From contig CAWEXB010000014.1 of the NCBI GenBank assembly GCA_963812915.1, forward strand, positions 62,001-126,000: a stretch of DNA of 64,000 nucleotides, in the 5' to 3' direction. This stretch comes from JACVRW01 sp963812915. GTDB lineage: Bacteria; Actinomycetota; Thermoleophilia; Solirubrobacterales; Thermoleophilaceae. This document shows positions 58,009 through 64,000 of this stretch, piece after piece. Made by a program: the position numbers and the translations under genes. The notes under the pieces are model-generated. The model saw only the letters and a list, made by a program, of their open reading frames with translations. It searched no databases and was not told the origin of the DNA. Numbering within the stretch: the first letter of the stretch is position 1; each line of letters begins with the position of its first letter.

Positions 58009-59006
58009 ATCTGCACCGAGCCCGGGTCGCGGAAGCACTCGAGGCGATCGACATCCGGTCGAAGCACCGCTTCGCGTGGCTTGGTGAGCCCTCGCTGCCG
58101 CTGCGCCCCGCCCTCGCCGCCGCGCTCCCAGACGCCAGCGCTCGAACGCTCCTGATTCGAGGTCTCGGGGCGCGCCTCTACGAGTCCTTCTACTGCACAG
58201 GCGGCGTCGTCCCGGTCGCGCGTGGCAGCGGCCGAGGAAGCGAGCCGGCGGATCCGGCCGTGCTCACAGCGCTATCTACGGCCAACCAGGGGCGTGGCTC
58301 GTGGCAGCGCGGCTGGCGCGTCGCTTCGGTCGACGCGGGCGAGCTGGTCGTGGTCCGCGACGGAATCCGCATCCGGGCGCGTCGATCCGAGTGCCGTGTG
58401 CGACGCGGGAGGCTGCGGATGAACGCGGAGGTCTCGATTGCCCTACCGCCCGAGCTGCCTGCCCTGTCACCGGGTTTCTTCACGGTGGTGGGTGACGTCG
58501 ATCTCGCGGTCAAGCCGGACGACCTCATCGCTCGTCTTTACCTCAACGTGAGCTGTGCCGGCGCGCCGACGCTGGTGGCGGAGGTCACATCCGCCCTGAA
58601 CCGGTCGCGCGTGCAGTTTCGCCTCAAGGTCGTCGACCATCCCGAGCGCTTCCCCCGACGCGACTCCGCCGTCCTCTACATGCACGCTGCCGACCTTCGC
58701 CACCGGCGCCGGCTGCTCGGGGGAGTCGTTGAGGCGTGCGCGGAAGGGCTAAAGCCGGGCACGCCGGTGTTCACCAAGCCACTCGCCGCGGGTGTCGGCC
58801 TGGGTGAAGAGCGCGGCGGCGACGGCATGAGCTTCGGGATGCGGCGCTGCCTCGTGCTGGCCGAGGGCGTGGTCGACGCCCACGAGCGGCGGATCCGTGA
58901 CCTGCCCGGGCGGCTGCTCCTGGTCGAACGCCATTTCGCAGATGCCGGTATTGACCTCGACGCGCCCTATCTGGAGCGGGAGTCGGTGGACGGCTATTCG
59001 CTCTAA
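58005..59006 (+). CDS. HopA1-family protein, lanthipeptide-lyase-like (LxmY type)
   Basis: The 333-residue protein follows the HopA1 effector/lyase pattern: LYESFYCTGGVVP, LTALSTANQGRGSWQRGWRV, VVRDGIRI, LPALSPGFFTVVGD, ARLYLNVSCAGAPTLVAEVTSALNRSRVQFRLKVVDHPERFPRRDSAVLYMHAADLR and TPVFTKPLAAGVGLGEERGGDGMSFGMRRCLVLAEGVVDA. HopA1 proteins of bacteria outside plant pathogens are known as partners of APH-fold kinases in class V lanthipeptide synthesis, where they are thought to remove phosphate to give dehydroamino acids. Translation is coupled to the kinase (GTGA). The small class V third protein (LxmX) is not recognised. The protein is cytosolic, with no signal or span. Confidence 0.85.
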   Translation: MNLHRARVAEALEAIDIRSKHRFAWLGEPSLPLRPALAAALPDASARTLLIRGLGARLYESFYCTGGVVPVARGSGRGSEPADPAVLTALSTANQGRGSWQRGWRVASVDAGELVVVRDGIRIRARRSECRVRRGRLRMNAEVSIALPPELPALSPGFFTVVGDVDLAVKPDDLIARLYLNVSCAGAPTLVAEVTSALNRSRVQFRLKVVDHPERFPRRDSAVLYMHAADLRHRRRLLGGVVEACAEGLKPGTPVFTKPLAAGVGLGEERGGDGMSFGMRRCLVLAEGVVDAHERRIRDLPGRLLLVERHFADAGIDLDAPYLERESVDGYSL

Positions 59007-59018
59007 GCCGTACGCTGC

Positions 59019-59046
59019 TTGACAGCTCCGAGCGGAGGCTCATAGT
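59019..59046 (+). promoter_or_regulatory. Strong sigma-70-like promoter before the first small protein gene
   Basis: TTGACA (59019-59024), a 16-base spacer and CATAGT (59041-59046) match the consensus well, with a perfect -35. It starts 13 bases after the HopA1 stop and leaves a leader of about 50 bases before the GTG at 59102, which has AGGAGG at 59091-59096. A separate strong promoter for small proteins behind the modification genes is what precursor peptides need. Confidence 0.6.
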
Positions 59047-59101
59047 CTCGCACCGAGCGTTCCAGCGCCCCACGTAACAAACGATCGACAAGGAGGCCGT
59101 C

Positions 59102-59458
59102 GTGCCACCGAATCTCCAGCCCGACCCTTTTGTCGAGCGGTTGCGTCCTGATCCCGCCGACGTCCAGGATGTCGTGGCGCTCGACGGCTACCTCGGCGGG
59201 AGTGATGAACCGGGGAAGCACCGCTTGTACCACGATGCCTCCTTGAGCTTTTGGCTGGAGATCGAGGAGGAGGACATCGTCCACAGGGAGACGTTGAGCG
59301 AGTCAGGGAAGCCAGACCCCTCGATGGTGTGGGTCAGGCGCGGGGCAACGCTCACGGCGAAAGCATCCCCGCCAGACCCCTCACTCGCCGGTTTCCTTCG
59401 CAGTCCCTTTACGCCCGAGGATCTGCTTGATCAGGGGGAGCCGTGGTCTTGGGACTGA
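59102..59458 (+). CDS. Small protein with FLR-x-PF motif, candidate RiPP precursor or carrier
   Basis: The 118-residue protein has a perfect AGGAGG five bases before its GTG and its own promoter. Residues 25-62 (VALDGYLGGSDEPGKHRLYHDASLSFWLEI, EEEDIVHRE) read as a small beta-rich domain: GYLG, RLYHDASLSFWLEI and DIVH. VWVRRGATL follows. The C-terminal FLRSPFTPEDLL (98-109) and PW (114-115) recur in the next small gene as FLRNPFPPDDVV and PW. It contains no Cys, so it cannot itself form lanthionines; a leader-binding or carrier role, or dehydration only, is possible. I do not recognise the family with certainty. No signal peptide. Confidence 0.7.
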   Translation: MPPNLQPDPFVERLRPDPADVQDVVALDGYLGGSDEPGKHRLYHDASLSFWLEIEEEDIVHRETLSESGKPDPSMVWVRRGATLTAKASPPDPSLAGFLRSPFTPEDLLDQGEPWSWD

Positions 59459-59514
59459 GCCGCGCGACGACGCTGAGCGGAGGGGCTCGAAAGCAATCGA
59501 GAGGAGAAGGTGCC

Positions 59515-59706
59515 GTGGCAATACGTGTCCAACCCGAGCGGCGGCCGTTGGAGCGGCGCGAGCACCCCGCCGAAACCGAGAAGGAGCTTTCGGACTTCCT
59601 CCGCAACCCGTTCCCGCCCGATGACGTCGTGGCGGAGGACGTTGCGCCTTGGGGTGTGCACAGGGGGATCACCAGGCTTCACATCAGGAGCCACTGCCGG
59701 ATGTAG
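59515..59706 (+). CDS. Short peptide with FLR-x-PF motif, candidate lanthipeptide-like precursor
   Basis: The 63-residue product starts at the GTG at 59515, six bases after AGGAGA. A charged leader-like half (residues 1-27, Glu/Arg-rich) is followed by FLRNPFPPDDVV (28-39), shared with the gene before it, then APW and a basic tail GVHRGITRLHIRSHCRM. The tail has one Thr (53), one Ser (59) and one Cys (61), enough for a single thioether ring. Position after an APH-fold kinase and HopA1 lyase suggests a precursor peptide, which remains inference. The overlapping frame from 59510 is rejected because it lacks the shared motif. No export signal. Confidence 0.6.
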   Translation: MAIRVQPERRPLERREHPAETEKELSDFLRNPFPPDDVVAEDVAPWGVHRGITRLHIRSHCRM

Positions 59707-59730
59707 ACGTCGGAGCCGACCCGCGGCCGT

Positions 59731-59755
59731 CGAGCGGACGTAAGCATTCCGCTCG
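59731..59755. terminator. Hairpin between convergent genes, possible bidirectional terminator
   Basis: CGAGCGGA (59731-59738) and TCCGCTCG (59748-59755) form a perfect 8-bp stem around a 9-base loop, midway between the stop of the short peptide gene and the stop of the WD40 regulator. No T-run follows on either strand, so efficiency as a terminator is uncertain. Confidence 0.4.
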
Positions 59756-59776
59756 GGGCGCGCTCTGCCAGGCGGA

Positions 59777-62700
59777 CTACCTGCCGGCCGCCAAGAACCG
59801 ATCGCGCTCCGCGGGCGTGAGCTGGCGTGCGGTGCGGGCGCGCCCCAGCGCCATTACCTCGGCGAGCGAGCCACACACCTCGCACGGTGAGATCCAGATG
59901 GTCCCGTCGACATCAGTGCTGACGACGCGGCGTCCGGCCGGATCGAAGCTTGCGCTCACGGCCGCGCGCCCGTGATCGCGTAGGACGACAAGCGCCTCCC
60001 GCTGTCGAGGATCCCAGACGCGGACGGTGCCGTCCGTGCCGGCGCTGACTATTCGGCGGCCATCCGAACGGAACGCGACCGACTCGACGGGACCCTCGTG
60101 ACCATGCATGACCATCAGCGCTTGGCCCTCGGCGGTCCACAGCCGAACAGTGCCATCCGCGCCTCCGCTCACCAGCGTCCGCCCATCGGGGCTGAAGGCG
60201 GCGGAGTACACGGCCCCACGGTGACCGCGCAGCACGGCGAGCGGGCGGGCGGCGCCCCCGGCGTCGTTGATGGTCAGCCCGTCTTCGGAAGCGATGACCA
60301 CCCGGCGGCCGTCCGGTGAAAAGGCTGCGTCGTAGACGGCCTGGCCCTGGCTGGCGACGCTGACGGCTCGAGGGCTCGGCGGCCTCCACAGAAGTACGTG
60401 ACCATCCTCACTCGAGCTGACGACTTGCCGGCTGTCATCGCTGAAGGCCACGCTCGTAACCGCGTTGCGATGCCCAAGCAGCAGGAGTGGCGGAGAGGCT
60501 GATTGCAGCTGCCAGACACGTACCGTGCCATCGGTGTGTCCACTGGCGACCCGGCGTCCGTCGCCGGCCACCGCCAGTGCGGACGACGGCGGAGCGCCAT
60601 CGGACAGCGTTCGTGGGACGCCGCCGCCGGCGGCGCTCCAGACCTGGATGACCCCATCCTCCTCTGCGGCGATGATCTGCCGGCCGTCGGAGCTGAAGGC
60701 CGCGGCCTTCGCCTGGCCGCGGATCACCACCGGCGCCCCCGGATCCCACAGCCGTACCGTGCCGTCCTGGCTTGCGCTGAGGACCCGGCGACCGTCTCGG
60801 CTGAAGCTCGCATCCCCCACTGGCGCTCGATGTCCGCGCAGCACGGCCAGGACGGGGGCCTGCTCGTCGAAGGCATCCAGGATCCGGACGACCCCGTCGC
60901 GCCCGGCTGTGACGATTCGACGACCATCTGGATTGAAGCGCGCCACGAACGGCCCGTATTCGGCGTCGAAGCGGCGCCGTTGCGTCCCGGTTTCTGTGGC
61001 CCACACTCTGATCGTGTTGTCGGTTCCCGCGCTCACGATCCGCCGACCGGTTGAATCAAAACCGGCGCTGGAGACGGATCCCCGATGGCCGCGGAGCACG
61101 CGCTCTTCCGTCGACCGGGCCGCATCCCACACCCGTATGGTCTGGTCATCCCCCCAACTGAGGACCTGACTGTCGTCGGGGCTGAATTCGGCCCCTGAGA
61201 CGAATCCCTGGTGGCCACGGAGCACCTGCTGCGGTCCACCCGAGCTACTCACGATGCGCACCGTACCGTCGTCCATCGCGGCCACGAGTCGTCGCCCATC
61301 GTGGCTGAAGGCGACGGTCACGGGGATGTGTCCCGGGACGCGGAGGACAGCTCGCCAGTTGACACGCGCGAGGTTGGTCACGCTGACGGCGCCGTCCTCG
61401 GCTGCGATCGCGACGGATCTGCCATCGGGGCTGAACGCGGTGTCGTAGACCTGCGGGCCGCGATCCCTCAGAGAAGAGAGCAGCCGGCGATCATCGACGT
61501 CCCAGAGGAGCACACGGCCGTCGGAGCCGGCGCTGACGACTCGGCGGCCGTCGGGCGAGAAGGCTGCGCTGTACACCCAGTCCTTCTTGGCCGCCGGCAA
61601 CACGGCGAGCGTGCGGACCTCGAGCGTCGCCTGACGCAGCACCGTCGCGGCCTGCTCGGTATCGGCGACTTCCAGCGCCCGCAGGGCTAGCGAGAGGCTG
61701 AGCGAGGGATCTGTCGAAAGCGCACCGGCGGCACTCGCGGCGATGCCGCGCGAAACCGCGATGTCGCGCTGCTGCTCAGCCTCTCGGCCCTGATACAGCG
61801 CGACGATTGCCACCGCGGTAATCGCCGCGAGCGCCGCCACCAACCCGGCGAATGCGAGCCTCAGGCGCCTTCGGCGCGCCACCCGTTCGCGGTCCCTGCG
61901 CTGGTCGCTGGCGTCGAGGAACAGCCGCTCGAGCTGATTCAGGGACAGCTCGTGTCCTTCCCGCCACTGGTCGGCCTCCGTCAGCCGGGCGCCCCGGAAG
62001 AGCATGTCGTCGTCGTAACCCTGGTCGCGCCACTCCTCCGCGGCGGTAGTGAGGGTCCGGCGAATCCGCAGGCCCGCACGATCCTCGTCGATCCACCCGC
62101 GCAGGCGCGGCCATTCGCGTAGCAGCGCCTCGTGCGCGACCTCCACCGTGCCGGCGCTGACGGTGAGCAGGCGGCGGTCCGTGAAGAGCTCGATCACGCG
62201 TGCGGCGTCGTCGCTGCGCTCCGTCTCGAGCTCCGCGAGCGGCACCCGCCGGCGCTCGACCGCGCCCTCGGGTCCCTCCCCGGCCAGCCGTACGAGCAGG
62301 CTGCGTGCGAGAGTCTGCTGCGCTGGATCGAGCTGGCCGTAGTTGTCCTCCGCCAGGCGCGCCACCGCGCCGCGTACGCCGCCCGTCTGTTCGTACGTCG
62401 CATGGCGCAACCGTCGGCCGTCGCGCCGCTGCCAGAGCTCGAGCAACGCCGTCGAGAGAAGGGGCAGGGCACCGGGTGCCTCCTCGACGTCGGCGACGAG
62501 GGCGTCGGTGAGCTCGGGCTCGACGTGCAGGCCCACCCGCGCCGCGGGGCGCTCCACGGCCCGACGCAGCTCGTCGCGCTGCATGGGCCCGACCAGGACG
62601 TGGTTGGCCGCGAGCAAGTCCGCCAACTCCGGGTACGCCGCGCAGCGACCGTAGTAGTCCGCCCGGATCGCGAGCACCACCGATCCGCGCCCGTGCGGGT

Positions 62701-64000
62701 CACGGGCCACTCGCACGAGCTCGGCCATAAACGCGGCGCGCTCCCCCTCGTCGCTGCAGGCGGTGAAGGCCTCCTCGAACTGATCGACGGCAAGCAGGAC
62801 CTTTCGGTCCGGGTCGATGTCGGCGACCGCCCGGCTCAGCTCGTCCGTCGGGTGCTCGCCCGGTCGGATGAGCACCTGGGTCCAATCCTGACTGCCTGGC
62901 AGCACGCCGCCCGCGAGGGCGGGCAGCAGGCCGGCCCGTACCACCGAGGACTTGCCGCTTCCCGACGGTCCGACGACGCCCAGCAGCGGAGCGCCGACCA
63001 GCCGGGCGACGAGCTCGGCCACGAGGCGCTCGCGGCCAAAGTAGTACTCGGCGTCGTCGACCTCGAAGGGAGCGAGGCCCTTGAAGGGGCATACAACCGG
63101 TCCTTCTTCGTCGCCGACCAGGGCGAAACGCTCGTCAGCCGCCTGCAGCCGGGCGACGCCGCCGGCCAGCTCGGCTTCCATCGAGCGGAGCTCGGCGCGG
63201 CCGGCTGCGGTCCGCCCCGCGGCCGCACTCACTCGGCGCGCGGCCTCGCCCCGAGCCCACTGGGTCGCAAGCTCATGGATTCGCCTGGGAACGCCGTCGC
63301 TGGTCTTGAGCAGCCACTCGACCGGCGGCTCCTCGCCTTCCGGGTCGGAGACGTACGGGGCGGCGATCTTCCGGACGGCATCCGCATCGAGTGGCCCGAG
63401 ATCGAGCGTGCCGTCGGCACCGGGGACCCCGAACGTCCCTTGACGCTCTCCAGTCGCGAGCGCCAGTACGGGCTTCGTGTGGAGGACGCCCGTAAGGTCG
63501 GCGAGCCCGGCGAGCACCTCCTCGTCGGCGAGATCAGCATCGTCAAGCACGAGTAGCGTCGGGGACGGCGCTCCGCGCGCGCTTTCGAGCGCGCTAAGGG
63601 CCGCATCCGCGGGACCCGAGCCGGCGGCGTACAACACGGTGGCGCCAGCGCGATGAGCGTCCGCGGCCAGTTCGGCGGCCAGCCGGCTCCTTCCGATCCC
63701 GCGCCGGCCGGTCATCGTCACGACCGAGCCGGTTCCGCGCTCGGCCTGCTCCCAACGCTCCCTGAGCCACCCAAGCTCGGCTTCTCGCCCAACGAGTCGC
63801 GGCGCCATGGCCGCGTCCAGCTCCCTCGGCAGATCGGGACGCGCCCGCGGGGCGTCGAGCGCGTCATCCTGGCGGAGGATGGCCTCGTGTAGACGACGCA
63901 GCTCCGGCCCCGGCTCCACGCCGATCTCATCGACGAGCGTCTGCCGCGCGCTTCGGAACGCCTCTAGCGCCTCGGCCTGCCTACCGCAGCGGTAGAGCGC
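59777..64000 (-). CDS. Giant regulator: BTAD end, two STAND-type ATPases, membrane helix and 14 WD40 repeats; cut by window end
   Basis: The frame stays open to base 64000. The visible part begins with the end of a bacterial transcriptional activator domain (ALYRCGRQAEALEAFRSARQTLVDEIGVEPGPELRRLHEAIL), so a DNA-binding domain of the AfsR/SARP kind probably lies beyond the window. An ATPase module follows (LVGREAELGWLRERW, then TMTGRRGIGRSRLAAEL, a Walker A with Arg for Lys, and LLVLDDADL). A second STAND NTPase follows (FKGLAPFEVDDAEYYFGRERLVAELV, canonical GPSGSGKSSVVRAGLLP, VLLAVDQFEEAF). A single membrane helix (LAFAGLVAALAAITAVAIVALY) leads to 14 WD40 repeats (VYSAAFSPDGRRVVSAGSDGRVLLWD type), enough for two seven-bladed propellers. 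The C-terminus has a CEVC pair. At least 1408 residues. It is convergent with the lanthipeptide-like genes. Confidence 0.92.
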   Translation of the reverse strand, partial: ALYRCGRQAEALEAFRSARQTLVDEIGVEPGPELRRLHEAILRQDDALDAPRARPDLPRELDAAMAPRLVGREAELGWLRERWEQAERGTGSVVTMTGRRGIGRSRLAAELAADAHRAGATVLYAAGSGPADAALSALESARGAPSPTLLVLDDADLADEEVLAGLADLTGVLHTKPVLALATGERQGTFGVPGADGTLDLGPLDADAVRKIAAPYVSDPEGEEPPVEWLLKTSDGVPRRIHELATQWARGEAARRVSAAAGRTAAGRAELRSMEAELAGGVARLQAADERFALVGDEEGPVVCPFKGLAPFEVDDAEYYFGRERLVAELVARLVGAPLLGVVGPSGSGKSSVVRAGLLPALAGGVLPGSQDWTQVLIRPGEHPTDELSRAVADIDPDRKVLLAVDQFEEAFTACSDEGERAAFMAELVRVARDPHGRGSVVLAIRADYYGRCAAYPELADLLAANHVLVGPMQRDELRRAVERPAARVGLHVEPELTDALVADVEEAPGALPLLSTALLELWQRRDGRRLRHATYEQTGGVRGAVARLAEDNYGQLDPAQQTLARSLLVRLAGEGPEGAVERRRVPLAELETERSDDAARVIELFTDRRLLTVSAGTVEVAHEALLREWPRLRGWIDEDRAGLRIRRTLTTAAEEWRDQGYDDDMLFRGARLTEADQWREGHELSLNQLERLFLDASDQRRDRERVARRRRLRLAFAGLVAALAAITAVAIVALYQGREAEQQRDIAVSRGIAASAAGALSTDPSLSLSLALRALEVADTEQAATVLRQATLEVRTLAVLPAAKKDWVYSAAFSPDGRRVVSAGSDGRVLLWDVDDRRLLSSLRDRGPQVYDTAFSPDGRSVAIAAEDGAVSVTNLARVNWRAVLRVPGHIPVTVAFSHDGRRLVAAMDDGTVRIVSSSGGPQQVLRGHQGFVSGAEFSPDDSQVLSWGDDQTIRVWDAARSTEERVLRGHRGSVSSAGFDSTGRRIVSAGTDNTIRVWATETGTQRRRFDAEYGPFVARFNPDGRRIVTAGRDGVVRILDAFDEQAPVLAVLRGHRAPVGDASFSRDGRRVLSASQDGTVRLWDPGAPVVIRGQAKAAAFSSDGRQIIAAEEDGVIQVWSAAGGGVPRTLSDGAPPSSALAVAGDGRRVASGHTDGTVRVWQLQSASPPLLLLGHRNAVTSVAFSDDSRQVVSSSEDGHVLLWRPPSPRAVSVASQGQAVYDAAFSPDGRRVVIASEDGLTINDAGGAARPLAVLRGHRGAVYSAAFSPDGRTLVSGGADGTVRLWTAEGQALMVMHGHEGPVESVAFRSDGRRIVSAGTDGTVRVWDPRQREALVVLRDHGRAAVSASFDPAGRRVVSTDVDGTIWISPCEVCGSLAEVMALGRARTARQLTPAERDRFLAAGR

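Noticed and set aside
59510..59743. A Ser/Thr/Cys-containing 77-codon frame overlapping the short peptide gene, which looked like an alternative precursor
   Set aside because: The frame from 59515 carries the motif shared with the neighbouring gene; this frame lacks it and reads like shadow sequence.

Overview
The window is a GC-rich (roughly 70%) chromosomal segment of an actinobacterium. The mix of genes suggests a soil lineage of the class Thermoleophilia (Solirubrobacterales/Gaiellales type), but that placement is an inference from gene style, not from a marker gene. No rRNA, tRNA, CRISPR array, insertion sequence, integrase or phage gene was seen.

Layout. 0-10 kb holds mostly single metabolic and regulatory genes: the end of an ECF sigma factor, a DNA ligase, two aminotransferases, an SDR, a DtxR regulator, an M20 hydrolase, a Ser/Thr kinase with a GAF domain, and sucD. 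The sucC gene beside sucD is reduced to its two ends. 10-18 kb contains a HAD hydrolase and then three frame-broken genes (metallo-beta-lactamase fold, secreted six-hairpin glycosidase, alpha/beta hydrolase) around an intact biotin-carrying acyl-CoA carboxylase alpha subunit. 18-31 kb has an EmrB/QacA-type exporter, DAHP synthase, a compact assimilatory sulfate-reduction operon (sir-cysH-cysD-cysN-TauE-type permease), an orphan DrrA-like ATPase, an acyl-CoA carboxylase epsilon-like small protein, an ornithine cyclodeaminase homologue and an ACS-family transporter.

31-47 kb is the accessory, cell-surface part. It carries a sigma factor fused to a ribbon-helix-helix domain and a membrane anchor, preceded by a 20-bp inverted repeat. 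It also has a probable operon for a peptidoglycan-binding membrane protein and a GAF-LuxR regulator. These are followed by a GT2-GtrA-HPr-kinase-like fusion, a GT39-type glycosyltransferase, a 1080-residue phospholipase C/GH99-like fusion, a metallophosphoesterase, a Pro/Ala-rich exported protein and an RTX-repeat protein. 47-56 kb holds a truncated ECF sigma gene, the acyl-CoA carboxylase beta subunit, two paralogous sulfatase-fold enzymes with Thr at the usual formylglycine position (one frame-broken), an SRPBCC-like protein, a DmpA-type peptidase and the methylmalonyl-CoA mutase large subunit. With the alpha and epsilon-like carboxylase genes these suggest a propionyl-CoA to succinyl-CoA route spread over the window.

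56-60 kb is the most interesting segment. A rhomboid protease, an APH-fold kinase and a HopA1-family lyase are followed by two small proteins behind their own strong promoter. The two small proteins share the motif FLR-x-PF-x-P-[ED]-D. The kinase/HopA1 pair is the hallmark of class V lanthipeptide synthetases, so this may be an undescribed RiPP-like system. The window ends inside a very large BTAD/STAND/WD40 regulator.

At least eleven frameshifts fall in only five genes, all accessory, while the long housekeeping genes are intact. Real decay or locally poor consensus sequence could both explain this; the raw reads would decide.
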